Shown here in pieces: positions 48,523 through 60,400 of a stretch of DNA of 64,000 bases (positions are counted from its first letter, which is position 1; every line of letters begins with the position of its first letter). The stretch lies in NCBI GenBank assembly GCA_963070105.1, contig OY718803.1, positions 2,047,007 through 2,111,006 of the forward strand, in the 5' to 3' direction. This DNA is from Litomosoides sigmodontis (lineage: Eukaryota > Nematoda > Chromadorea > Rhabditida > Onchocercidae). The notes under the pieces were generated by a model that worked only from the letters and a program-made list of their open reading frames with translations, was not told the origin of the DNA and did not search any database. The translations under genes and the position numbers were made by a program.

Positions 48523-50009
48523 ATGAAGCCAGTCGTGGTATCAGGTCCATCAGGAGGAGGCAAAAGTGCAGTAATTACGAAAGCGATGGAAACATATCCT
48601 AATGGTTTTGCATTTGCTATTTCACGTGAGTTATTTTAACTCATTTGTGTGCGATACATTTTAATGTTATAGAAAAATTTGCAGTAGGAATTGGATAAGG
48701 TCGGTGTTTTCTTTCTTTTTCAATTTTTTTCCTTATGCCTGCTTTAAAATGATAGGAAAACAATATTTTAGATACGACACGGAAACCGCGGCCTGGCGAG
48801 GTTGATGGGCAGAATTATTGGTTTGTAACCGAGGAAAAATTTAAGCAAATGATCAAGGATAATGAATTCTTAGAGTACGCGACTTTTGGTGGCAATATGT
48901 ATGGGACATCGTAAGTTCCAGCTTGATTGCTTTTATTGGGAAAATTTTGCGTTCGTTAAATTGCTATCACTGATATTGCTGGATATAACTCATGCTGTCC
49001 ACTTGCCCTGTCCACTTAAATCAGCGTCAGATTTAAAATGATGTCGTTCATCTTGAAAGAAGGAAAATTGTTTTAGGAAAAAAGCATTGGAGGATGCGTC
49101 GAAAGTAGGATGTATATGCATTCTGGATGTGGAGCTTCAGGGCGTTCGAAGCATACGCAAATGTGGATTGGATGCGAAATATATTCTGATCAGGGCACCA
49201 AGTCTAGAAATATTGGTTATTTAATCTGAATTTCTTAAAATGTGTATCGTTAAAGAATGTTGAGAAAAAAAATGCTTATGATTCTTTTCTCTCCCTTCAT
49301 CTGTATTCATAAACACTGTCAAGTTGATGTATAGGGTTTCTAACGCTCCGTGTGACAGAAATGTAATTTTACCGCAAATAACACAAAGCTAAAGTATCAG
49401 ACCTGTATCACGTTAAAAACAAGAAGGAATATGATCACTTCTCTATTTCGGTGTACTAGGTCAATTAAAATTTGAGACGATGGTAGAGAAATTTGGATTT
49501 CTTGTTTTTATTATAACGTGGTGAAAATAAGTTGGCGTTTCAATACCTACTAGCTTGTGACAGCGAGCAGAGAGATTAATTTATGAATCTTACTGTCGTG
49601 ATTGATTTTTCTTTAAAATATTAAGCTTATCAACAGGGTTGATAACTAACAAAATTGCGGTATTAATTTCTGTTGGTTTTAGGAGCAACGCTTACGTGCT
49701 CGCAAGACTGAGACTGAAGAATCGCTTAAAAAACGAATGAAACATGCAGAAGATGATTTAAATGCGGGTTTGCATTAGATCATTTGTTTAGAAAATTGCA
49801 TATTAACTTTGTGGTATGGAAGTACCAAGATCGATATTTGTGATTCAATTTGTTGCATTTTAGTGGATGCGGAGCCTGGTTTATTCGATTTTGTGATAAT
49901 AAACGATGACTTCGAACGAGCCTACAATGATTTTATAAAGGCTATTGAAGAAGAATTAGCCGAATTTATGCCCCATAGGGGTGTTGTTAAAGCAGAAGTT
50001 GCACATTAG
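48523..50009 (+). CDS. guk-1: Guanylate kinase
   Basis: Exons: 48523-48625, 48772-48910, 49077-49215, 49683-49767 and 49864-50009 (TAG). They join in phase to 203 residues, normal for eukaryotic guanylate kinase, which converts GMP and ATP to GDP and ADP. Residues 8-15 form the P-loop (GPSGGGKS). [13 protein letters not shown] is the GMP-binding segment, followed by [15 protein letters not shown], the core strand [15 protein letters not shown], and the lid/adenine region around [18 protein letters not shown], ending [12 protein letters not shown]. The ATG was chosen because an in-frame TAA lies just upstream, and a TTTTAG acceptor lies 20 bases before it. That acceptor could join an upstream untranslated exon (donor near 48424) or receive a spliced leader. 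It is the first of three same-strand genes; the next one starts 660 bases after its stop. Confidence 0.96.
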
Positions 50010-50221
50010 TATATTTTTGCTTAGAATTATTAAATCGAGTTCATCCTATATTTGTTCTTGTTTCTTTTCTGCTACTTTAGTTTCGTGGTCCTTAATCTTA
50101 TTATTGTTGTGACATGTTATTACGATAATTTATTGATATATTTCTAAGCGTTTTGTTGATTTATTTAAATTACTGTAGTTTGATATATGAAGCCATTATT
50201 TATTGTTGCTCGATACACATT

Positions 50222-50270
50222 TGAGATAGTTCATTGTTTGATTTTTGAGATAGTTCATTGTTTGATTTTT
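50222..50270. repeat. Direct duplication of 24 bases in the guanylate kinase 3' region
   Basis: The 24-base word GAGATAGTTCATTGTTTGAT + TTTT occurs twice in immediate succession, ending just before the AATAAA at 50275. A very recent small duplication. Confidence 0.8.
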
Positions 50271-50274
50271 GGTC

Positions 50275-50280
50275 AATAAA
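50275..50280 (+). terminator. Likely polyadenylation signal of guanylate kinase
   Basis: AATAAA lies 266 bases after the guanylate kinase stop codon and about 300 bases before the likely splice acceptor that opens the next gene. This spacing is compatible with an intercistronic region, although it is long for a C. elegans-type operon. Confidence 0.5.
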
Positions 50281-50570
50281 TGTTTAGAGCAATTCCATTT
50301 ATTGTTATGTAGCTTGAAGCGCGTTCATACATTTATCCTGTATCACAAGATATTGTGATGTCGTTTTGTGTAGTTTCAGAAACAAACAAAAAAATGAAAT
50401 ATAGGGGAATGATTCAAAATAGATGTGTGGTATCTGCAATTTTTCTCAGGAACACCTTGTGACATCTATTCTGATTTAGCGTCTGTAATAGCGTTGTCCA
50501 CATCGACTAAAATTGACATTCCGGAAAACGAGAGGAGCTAAGCAGTCAATCGGTCAACTTCATTTCTTTA

Positions 50571-50577
50571 CTTTCAG
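50571..50577 (+). promoter_or_regulatory. Candidate leader splice acceptor for the dimethyltransferase gene
   Basis: A pyrimidine-rich acceptor (TTCTTTACTTTCAG, ending at 50577) lies 92 bases before the ATG at 50670, with no obvious coding exon upstream of it. In nematodes such an orphan acceptor is what a trans-spliced leader would use. Inference only. Confidence 0.35.
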
Positions 50578-50669
50578 GTGCTTGTTTGATGAACTGATTG
50601 ACATTGTATGAGGTATATGGATGACAGAGCGTATTTCATCTCTTGAAGGAACCCATAGAAAGATTTGCC

Positions 50670-53171
50670 ATGGCGACTAATTTTTCACGTCTACCACCCT
50701 TGCCATCATTAAAAAATTTTTTATATGCATATCGATTGCAAGCCAAGAAAATTCTTTCACAGAATTATTTAATGGATATGAATTTAGCGCGAAAGGTTAG
50801 GTATGCACTTTCATTTCGCATTGAAAAGTGAGTAGAATTCATTAAAGGAGAAGAGATTTAATTACGTTGCGGTTGATTTCTTTTCATTTCTCATGCAAAT
50901 ACGTGATAGATTAGCTTTCTCTTTCATTATTTTCTTTATGTTTAAGTGGTTCGTAAAAGGGAGAGGAATTTATTGCACTAGATTTGTGTAAACTATTTTC
51001 CTAATATGTGATATTAAGTTGAATTAATTTTCGTAAAAGCAACTCGGCTGAGCGGAAGGGTTGCTGTGATAGTATTTTGTAATTTGTTTATTTTTTTTTT
51101 GCTTCAATATTAGTTTCTCTGTTGGTATAGATAGTAAGACATGCAGAAGTAAAGCAAGGTGATTGTGTAGTCGAGGTCGGACCTGGACCGGGTTCGATTA
51201 CTCGTGCTATTTTGGAGACAAATTGTCGACGACTTGATGCCATCGAAATCGACCATCGTTTTGTTCCACCACTTGAAGTAAAATTTTGTGAGAATTCTGC
51301 TAAATTAAAATACTAACTGCTTTATGAAAATTTCAGAATTGTACAAAGCACAAGTAGCTGTGCAGCGATTGTAACATTTAAAGTGTTTATATAAAGGCAG
51401 AAATGACAACTTAAGATTGACAGTAAATGGAAGGAAAGTTAATGAATAAATGAAAATGATAAATTGTGTCTATAATTCAGCCAATTTGTGCTGTGCAGGT
51501 ACTCAAAGAAGCGAGCGAGGAGCGTATGTTCATTCATCGGGCTGACATTTTAAAAACAGATCTCGAACAAATTTGGTCTGAAGCTGGTGTGGAACGTGTT
51601 GCTTGGGATGAAGACAGGCTTCCGATGGCACATATCATTGGCAACTTGCCTTTCAATATTGCTTCTCCGCTTATTATAAAGTTCGTTTTAGTCCTTTGTT
51701 TGTTTGCAGAAGCCTGAGCAACACGTTGTCCTTCTTACGCTAAGCAAGGGTAAGACACTGGAGCAGTTAATTATTTCATGATATCAGACACCTTGTCCGA
51801 AACTAATTACTTTCGTTTTATATCCACTATTACATCCTTTTTTTTATAGATTCCTACGTGAAATGTTATATCGTAAAGGACCTTGGTCATTTGGACGTGT
51901 CCCCTTGCTGTTAACCTTTCAAATGGAAGTAGCAGAACGTCTTTGTGCTCCAATTGATTCCCCATTTCGAGCTAGAATTTCAATTATGTCAACGTTTGTA
52001 GCTGAACCTAAATTACTTTTTCGAATACCAGGTAGTGAATTTTATAAATGGTTTTCTTTTTCCAGCTTTTCATGACTAAGATAATCTTAAGTTGTTTTTC
52101 TTAGTTCTTGTTTCGAGTCACATATTGTATTCTGATTTAATAGTTATATGTGTTAATTTAATAGGGCGATGCTTCGTACCACCTCCCAAGATTGATGTCG
52201 GCGTAGTGCGCTTTATTCCACGGCAGGAACCACTGATTAGAACATCTTTCGAGGTCAGTTTTTTTTTGAAGTTCGACAATTCAATTTTTTATTCCGTGAA
52301 TTTTAGTAGGTGTTTACAATGGCATTTGTGATGTAATTGTAAAAGGTTAGCATCGAAAGTTTTTTGCTTGTGATGGTAACAACAAATGTTATACTGGCGA
52401 TGTTATAGTGGGATATGTATACTTTAGAAGTATAAGACAGAATGCTTTGTAATGGAGGTGCAAGTTTTTATGTAACGTCAACTGTTGCTTTTGATTGGTT
52501 TAAAAACATTTAAAATGGTCGCGGAAGTGAGCTTTTTTGTCATAAGAGTTGAGTTGTGTTTACTTGTTGTTGATATTTTTTCCGATAGTTTAGGTGGTGG
52601 AAAAAGTTTGCCGACGCGTTTTCAACTACAGACAAAAATATGTCATCAAGGGAGTTCGAAGTCTTTATCCGAAGGAACTAGCCAACAGTTTAGCAGATGA
52701 TTTATTGAGGCGATGCAGGATTGATCCCACAACGACTGCAATATGTCTTGGAGTAGAACAGTTTGCTGACATGTGCTACGTTTATGAGGAACATTGCCAA
52801 AAGTAATGCTAATTTCTTTTTTCTGCTCAATATCTTAGTTAATTGATCATCGAAATAAGAGATTTTGTCTGGTTCTTAGACCCTTATATACTCTAACTGC
52901 GAAAATACCCTTGGTAGTTATAGTTACTGTATTGTAAATTGGTTCTGATTTTTATCAAATTTCCAAAAGTGTATGGATCAAAAAATATATAATTTATTTC
53001 ATGTATTTCAGAAATCCTGGAGTATTTTTGTACGAACATTCAAATCAAGGTCGTACGCTTGAAGAACTTGCACGACTTCCAAATGCTGTACCACCACCGA
53101 ATCCTTTCAGTAAGGAATTCCCATCGGAGGGTGTGAAATTCTCAGACGCTGTAGCATTATTTCGCGATTAG
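50670..53171 (+). CDS. tfbm-1: Mitochondrial 12S rRNA dimethyladenosine transferase (TFB1M type)
   Basis: Exons: 50670-50795, 51131-51277, 51499-51680, 51850-52031, 52165-52253, 52594-52802 and 53012-53171 (TAG). They join in phase to 364 residues. This KsgA/Dim1-family enzyme dimethylates two adjacent adenines in the 3' hairpin of small-subunit mitochondrial rRNA, using SAM. Seen: RLPPLPSLK and LSQNYLMDMN at the N-terminus, SAM motif I VEVGPGPGSITRAIL, the acidic motif II ending DAIEID, the catalytic IGNLPFNIASPLI (NLPF motif), LTFQMEVAERL, and the C-terminal helical domain with CFVPPPKIDVGVVRF. The ATG at 50670 is the first in-frame ATG and matches the family's start. I recall the C. elegans orthologue lying next to guk-1, as here. 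AATAAA follows the stop by 12 bases (53183), and another lies at 53435. Confidence 0.96.
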
Positions 53172-53182
53172 CAACATGGGAA

Positions 53183-53188
53183 AATAAA
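53183..53188 (+). terminator. Candidate polyadenylation signal of the dimethyltransferase gene
   Basis: AATAAA only 12 bases beyond the TAG stop. A second AATAAA is at 53435-53440. Either could be used; the first would give an unusually short 3' UTR. Confidence 0.35.
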
Positions 53189-53817
53189 AAAGCATTGGCT
53201 GGTTAGGCTGGTAACTAATAGGGAACATATATATTTATATATATTACTTATCAACACATGCAAATTATTAGTCACCAACGTATATAAATTCTTTTCAAGT
53301 TACTCAAATTTGAATTTTGAATTCAATTTAATTAGTACGGTGTATGTATATTTGAGTTTCTTACATTTCACTTTATCTGTTGATTGTTTTATTTCTGCAA
53401 TAATGCAAATTTCTATTTGTACAAATGACAAGTGAATAAACGGTACAGCTCATGGGTTATTTTTACACATCATCAATGAGTTTTTTGGGTTCAGTGCCCT
53501 TTTAAACGCAATAATTGTCGCGTGACGTTAAAATGCGTGTACTTGAAGTAAACAACAGGAAAAGGGGTCATTAAGTAATGTTGGTATAGTGGGTCTCGCT
53601 GTTGAGCCAGAAACATTAGCTCTTAATGGCTAATGTTGTAGATGCCATCTAATTTGAAAGGCACTGTATTTTCATTTAGTTCATGGTAGTCAAGGCCAAT
53701 TCAGTGTTAAATTAGCAATGTAATTCTGTTTGACTCGTTGACGCACTTGAATTTGACCTACAGCTGTTGAAGGCGTGTATTGCATCGCATCGCATCGCAT
53801 CGTTGCTTTAAAACATC

Positions 53818-56227
53818 ATGTCCGCGTTGACACCGATGAAACTTAACGAACAGGTAACATTGTTGCATTGTTTCATACAATTAATGTTTGTCATCGAGAG
53901 ATCCTAAGGAATCCACCTGTCTGTACTGCCTTATGTCCGAACGAATATCTATATTTTTTGTGGTGTTCTTTGTTTTTCAGGTAAATGGGCGCCTAATTGT
54001 GAAGTTTTGCATTCTCCGTTTATCCCTAACTAACCTCATTTTTAATTTTATAGTTTGTAATTTACTTCAGATCATTTCAATGCGTAAATCCGTTGAAAGA
54101 GCTCGTGTTCGGCTATGTCGACGGCTAATCAGGCGAAGAAAATTGCTTCAAAAATCGAAAGACGAAAAGAAAGTTCGCAAAGTGGATCGAATCACGAAGG
54201 AAATTGATCGTTGCAAAGTATTTAATTATAATTCTGCTAACATATTATTTAAGACATATGAAATGCACTGACTTAAATTTTCTAAACAATTCGTATTAAA
54301 GGTTAATTCGCATTGAACTATTTCAGAAAGTATGTCGAGATGACGTGTCGAAGTTTGCATTGATTAATCTTAAGGCACTTAATGACTTGTTGAAAAAGGT
54401 TATTTTTGAATTTATTTATTAACAGATATATTTGACAGAAAATAACACTTTATTCAAGTTGTTGCTTTCGTCATTGAACGGATCCGTAATTTTCTTTTTT
54501 TGATATTCCATGCAAATTCAGAGATTTAATTCTATTTTAGCGTAAGATGTCCGCTGATGAACGAGTTTTGTGTAAGTTAGCGTGTCAGCAAACAGTGATC
54601 AAAAGTGTCGAGGAATTTCGTTCAAACTATCCAAATTGGCAGCATGAAGTGTCATTTCTGTTACAACGACTTGGTTTGCAATATAAATCCAAGAGGGATG
54701 CAAAAAAACATGTACTACCACAAAGTGAAACTGAGCTAGCGATTGAAGCGTCTGTGAATAAAGTAAACTTGTTAAAAATAGTAAACTTTATATTTTTTCC
54801 GTATCGTTCGGACGATGACGTATATTTAAAGCTTTACTGTTTTGTGGCATTTCTGATTTTTTAACTTGCTTTTTTTAAATAGGTACAGCAGAAACGTTTA
54901 CTTGCAGGAATGTTTTTAGTGTTATTTTCTCTCATTCATTTGCGTTATTAGCTTCTGTAATTAGCATGTCACTTCGCTTATGGCATATCGTTTTCAGAAA
55001 ACTGAAAATGTGCAAGATATGAAGATGCTTGTTAAGAAAGAAATACGGAAAGCTATGAAAAAAGAAATCCTTTTGAAAAAGAAGCTGAAAGATAAGACGA
55101 AATCCGATGAACATAAAGAGATGCCTATCCCAGTCCTCAACTTGCCTAAGTTGGAATTTCCGCAACCAGTAATTGCTAAGGGACAGGTGATTCTCCCCAG
55201 ATTTACACCTATTTCCGTTGAAAAGAGATTTTACGAATTAATGGGATAGTGAAAGACTTTATATTTCAAGTAATAGGAAATGCATTTGGAATGACAGTTG
55301 AGGATTCAGAACCGGTGAGCTTGTATTGACTTTTTTCATTAGATTCTCTTACAATTATTGGATATTAGTTGACGTGCAAAAGTATATTTTACTTGCAAAA
55401 TTACGTTTAATAATATTGCATTTAGGCTGTGATCGAAGTGTTGAGTTTAGATGGTAATCAAGGCGACGAATTTGCATCAATTAGCGCTCCAGATAAAATC
55501 AAAGGTTGAAGTCGAACTTTTTCTTTGTTTTTTGTTGCTTTCATGACTTACAGGAATATATTATGGGCTTCAGATGTTGTGTTGGAAGGAAATGCGAAAG
55601 GAAATGTAACAAATGAAAATGATGGAGCTAATGGAAGCAGCCTGTCGATAAAAACAAGGGATGATGAAAGACAAAAGGGAAATATCAAATACAAAGAAGA
55701 CAAGAAACGAAAGAGTAGTGTAACACGGGATAAGTCTGGAGCTGATTCATTTTCAGAAGGTTATGAATTTAAAGTTTTGTATGCAAATAAATTTCAAACA
55801 GTTCTTCGTGTATTAAATCAAACACAAAACTTAATCGTTTTTTACTTTCAGGTTTTTGCGTTGTTATTTTGGGGGCAAATTAAGTTTATAATGAGAAAGG
55901 AAGCCTGTTTTTGGTAGAACCTGCTGCTTCAATTTTGCCCGCTTTCTATCCATGAACTTATTTGCTTACTATATGACAGTTCCCTAACTCTCTTGATTAA
56001 AAACATCGTTGCTCTTTTTTCACTGCTTTTTGTTTTTAGATTTCAAAAACTCGTCTATTTTGCGTCTTACAATGACGACTCCTTTAAAAATTTTAGGACA
56101 CAAAACGAAGTTATTAGAATACCAGAACTTGCATCCTTCGTGGATCGCTAAAAAGGAGGAAGCTGAAGCCCTAAAAAAACTAAAAGCAACATGTAAGGCG
56201 AAGAAGATTGTCTTCGATGATGACTGA
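53818..56227 (+). CDS. SRFBP1: SRFBP1/BUD22-family nucleolar protein
   Basis: Exons: 53818-53853, 54071-54217, 54327-54398, 54541-54762, 54998-55186, 55426-55504, 55574-55759 and 56040-56227 (TGA). They join in phase to 372 residues. BUD22/SRFBP1 proteins act in early small-subunit ribosome biogenesis. The basic N-terminal helical region ([20 protein letters not shown], then [12 protein letters not shown]) and [18 protein letters not shown] resemble SRFBP1. The C-terminus carries the family signature [12 protein letters not shown], then KKIVFDDD. The middle is low-complexity and basic. Odd: exon 5 can stay open past the GT at 55187 to a stop at 55249, and a coding-like segment in another frame runs to a strong donor (CCG|GTGAGC, 55316). 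No GT...AG choice joins that segment in frame, so I skip it. A frameshift in the assembly is possible. An acceptor ending at 53763 lies 54 bases before the ATG. Confidence 0.82.
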
Positions 56228-57484
56228 AGTATTCAATTTGTTTTCGTTGTATTTTGATAAATAGCGTCATGTGTCCGGGTTTTCTTTTGACAATTTATTG
56301 AGTTTCTCATGCTAGCCTGTATGTTTATCAGAACTGGATGTCATTAGTAATCCCATTATTATAATCTAGTATGTATTGTCTGTACTATAGGTAAGGTTGG
56401 CAAATTTGATAATTAAAATAGCCAATGTTTTTTTTTTAATGCGCATTGTTTTAAATGCGGTTGTCCCACACAAGTAATTTATGATTTTTTTTTTGCTACA
56501 GTGCAGGAAATTTTAAAAATAAGATTGCTTCCTCACTCACACTTCCTTTCGTTCTACAATTAGTGATTCTAAAATTTTTTTTTCTGGGAGGATTTCATCA
56601 AGATGAAATATATAGTGCGCACAATTGAGGGAACTTTTAGGATGCCTGTGTTCTTATTGTTTAGGAAGAGCGGAATTTCACTTATGATTATTCATATTGA
56701 TCTGACGTTGATTGTTTATGTGTTTATTTCAAGAAATTCATGTCTGTCATTTGGAACTTTAAAATGCTTTCACTCATAGAGCACATTGAAAGTTTTATTT
56801 TTGCAAATAAAAATGATTTCTCGTTGTCTATGAGACAATATGTATGCACGAATTAGGAACATTGAAAATAAAAAAAAAAGCAGTCGCTGGAAATTGAGCA
56901 AATATTATCAAATTCTTGTCTTAGTACCATTTTTCTCATATTCCATTTCATTTCAACTCAAATTTCAATTTACACTGAATTAATTATATCGCGTAGTTCA
57001 GATGTTCGATAAATCTTGTCAATATCCTGAAAATTTTCTCATTATAAACCTGAATTACTGGCTAATTTTTTGGGAATAGTTGTAATTTATTAATGAATAT
57101 CACAATCGAAGATGTTCATTTCCAAACTATTAAGTAAATGTAATATCGGATAATACATGCGTTAATTCACCGTATCAATTACAGTTCTAACGAATAGGTA
57201 TATTGTTGTTTGCGTAATAATGTTCATAATTACTTTTATAATGTCTACGATTTAATAATTTTTTATCGAACTTTTTTTTTCATTATTTTTCTTCTCATCA
57301 ATCGTATTATAATGTCTACGATTTAATAATTTTTTATCGAACTTTTTTTTCATTATTTTTCTTCTCATCAATCATACATCTAAATATCTAAAGAAGGATT
57401 CTCAATTTTTTCGTATTTTTTTGTTTCGAAAAAAATATTTGTAGATTTTTGTGATAAGAAAATGAAATGAGTGGCAAAAAAATT
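56228..57484. other. Convergent intergenic region
   Basis: 1.25 kb between the 3' ends of the SRFBP1-like gene (+) and the unidentified gene on the minus strand. AT-rich, with a 71-base tandem duplication near its right end (57241-57381). No coding signal is seen. Confidence 0.6.
57241..57381. repeat. 71-base tandem duplication
   Basis: Two almost identical copies, starting ATGTCTACGATTTAATAATT at 57241 and 57312. Each ends in CTTCTCATCAATC. They differ by one T in a T-run and a few bases at the junction. It lies just beyond the 3' end of the minus-strand gene. Confidence 0.9.
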
Positions 57485-60400
57485 TTAGGACATAAAACGA
57501 ACTCGTAATTCGCTAATCCAAATTCTCTTGCATTCCTTTCGTCGTCTTCTAGCTCTCTTATCACCACTATCACTCATCGGCCTCTTATCAAATTTTGACG
57601 CAGCAAATCGACTCTCAAACTGCAACGAAACAAATAACTCTCCACATCTAATAGAGTGAAAAATTTTTTTCGTAATTTTAATTCATCGTCATTTTAATGA
57701 TTTAAGCAGCAAGTAATTAGTGTTGATAATTTTGCGAAAATTTAATTAGCGTAAATTATGAATAAAATTACAAAAATCACTGAATTATGAAGATAATGGG
57801 AAAAAAATATGAAATTTCAATGTGAAATATGGAAGTGCTATGCGATATTTCATATTGAAATTTAACTTTAATTGTGCGCTTAAATGATACTCTTTTTTTT
57901 TTTTTTAAATTTTACAAGCAAATAATACCTGTTCAAAGCTATTCTCCTTATCATAACCAAGTAAATCATCAATATCAAATGGTTTTCGAATGTAGCGATT
58001 ACGTCGATGGACGCAATTTGGTCGACATATTTTAGGCTATAATTGACCAATGTATTTTAATGCTTAATTTAGCATTAAAAAAAACGGCTTTGAAAAAACA
58101 ATTTTGCTTTTTAATTATTATTTATAATTAAATTAAAAAAAGCATACGTTAGCATTTAGTATATTCTTAATTTAACTGTCAATTAATTAATATGTACTTA
58201 AAATTTATGATCAAATAACCTCGTCTCCATCAGTTTTTTCTTTGCCTTTTGCAAAATTCATCAATTCCTGCATCTTATTTCGATTATCACACTTTTGCAC
58301 TTCGCAATTTTCAATTCTTTCTCCTAATATCTGTAAATTATTTTGCGAAATTTTTCCATTCAAATAAAATATTTCACCTTAATTTTTTTTTTGAAGATTA
58401 TTAAGCAAAGATTTGTGATTTTGATAATTTAAATTTTCCTACTAGATTCCTAGCAACAGTAATGATTATTAATTTCAAGTAGGATCAAATTTTCTCCTCG
58501 TTTATTCACCAACCTTTTTACTTCGTGCAGCAATTGAATTCGAATTTGAATTCATCCTCTGTTTGTTGGAAATTGCAATCGCTGATGTTGAACTATTTTT
58601 AGCACTGAGCGGTGCAGAAGTGAAGTGATGATGAATTGTTGATGATTGCTGCTGCTTCGTTGACATCTCATCCGCAGGAGCAAATTCTGTTGTGCAATTG
58701 CTGTGAGCTACAACAATAAGGCATATGATATTTTAAATTTAAAAAATTTTAATTTTAAATGGAAAAAAAACTCAAAAATACAATAAGATGAGTTTAATTG
58801 TTATTTGAAATAAAATGTGAAATGACTAAAATTCAACACTCAAATTTCGGCAAATTTTTCTATTTTAAAGGAAAGAAAGAAAGAAAGTGTTGTTGAAAAA
58901 TTGACCGGTACTTATCGTCTGACTTTCTGTAGCAAAACTTGGAGGAGCATTTACTGCTTGTGCTTGCTTTGATGAGAGCTTTGTTCGTCGTACGGTTGCC
59001 TTTCTTGGTTCCTAAAAACCAAACATTTTCTTCTTTTTTTTTTGCGAGTTAAAGGTTCAGAGATTAAAAATGCACTAATTATTTGTAGCATGCAAATTTC
59101 TCCTTTGGTATACCTTGAAAAATTTAAGCAAAAAAAAAGGAAAAGGGAAAAGGTTAAAAGTTAAATTACCTGCTTTGCTGTAGCTGGCGCTGTTGGAGCG
59201 TTTGCCTTCGATGCTTCTTCCTCATTTCGATGCTTTTTCGAGGCTTTTTCCTCGTCGGCCTCTTTCGCTTGCTTTTTCAACTCATTGTGACATTCAGCCA
59301 TGCGATTCGCTTTCCATTTTCGAAAATCATTGCCTATTTTTCTGAAATTACGAAATGAATTTTGCATTATTTACAATTAAATTTGCAAAAAAGTTAAAGA
59401 ATTCAACAAATTGTCTTTTCATTTTTGAAAAAAATGTGCGCTTTTTTTTAATTTAAATTAAAATTAGAATTTTCTTATTAGTCAAAACCAAAAAATAATC
59501 TTTTATATGAAAATAATTTTTTTTTCATCCTTCTATAATTATGCATGAATTACGGAAAAAGTCAATTTGAAAATTCCGTAGAAATTTTGTGCTTTATTTG
59601 AAAATTCAAATTAAAGTAATAATTACCTTATTAGTTGATTAAATAATATTACAAGCAAGTATCTTTTTAAAATTACCTATCTATTAGTTGTTGCAATAGG
59701 ATGTGCGCAAAATACAATTGCGCACGTTACGGCAATTCAAACTACGAATGATTGAAAAATCTTGTTTAAAAAAAAAATTAACTAATTTTTTCCTTTCAAA
59801 AATATAATGTAATGTCAAAAAAAATTCGATGAAAAAAATTAAGATTTTGGATAAAATTTTCGAAAATTAAAAATATTTTTATGAAATTTGGAAAATTTCG
59901 GCTAACCCAAGTTTGCATTCATCTGCTTCGATCAGAAGTTGCTGATGCTTCTGCACAAGAATTGCTCGTCTTGCATCATCCGCAACCGTTGCAATACCCT
60001 GTTTTAATTCAGCAAACTGTGAACTCAGCATTTTATTGCCTGCTTTCATCTTAATCCGAATTTCTTCAATCTAAAAAAAAAAAAAGTTGAATGACGGAAA
60101 AAGGCGAGAGTTGTGAAAAGTTATTGTCAAGTTAATTTTTACACAAAATAATTAATTGTTAATTTAATTTTTGCACAAAACAATTGTTATTCGAAATAAT
60201 TGCCAATTTAATATTAGCTAATAATATAAGTGTTAAATTAGACCAATTATTTAAAATTCATCAAATTTAATAATCTATGCAATATGTGTGTGCTTTTAAA
60301 TTGTGAAATTAGATCAACAAAAGTAGTAGTACTAAAATTGTGCGTTAAATTTGTTGTGCAAAAATTTAATAACTTTACAATAATTTGAAATTTTTAAATC

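Noticed and set aside
50643..50669. Upstream extension of the dimethyltransferase start
   Set aside because: The extension would begin at TTG; the first in-frame ATG is at 50670 and gives the family's usual N-terminus.
54932..55165. Minus-strand ORF opposite the SRFBP1-like exon
   Set aside because: Shadow frame of a real plus-strand exon; no splice or family support.
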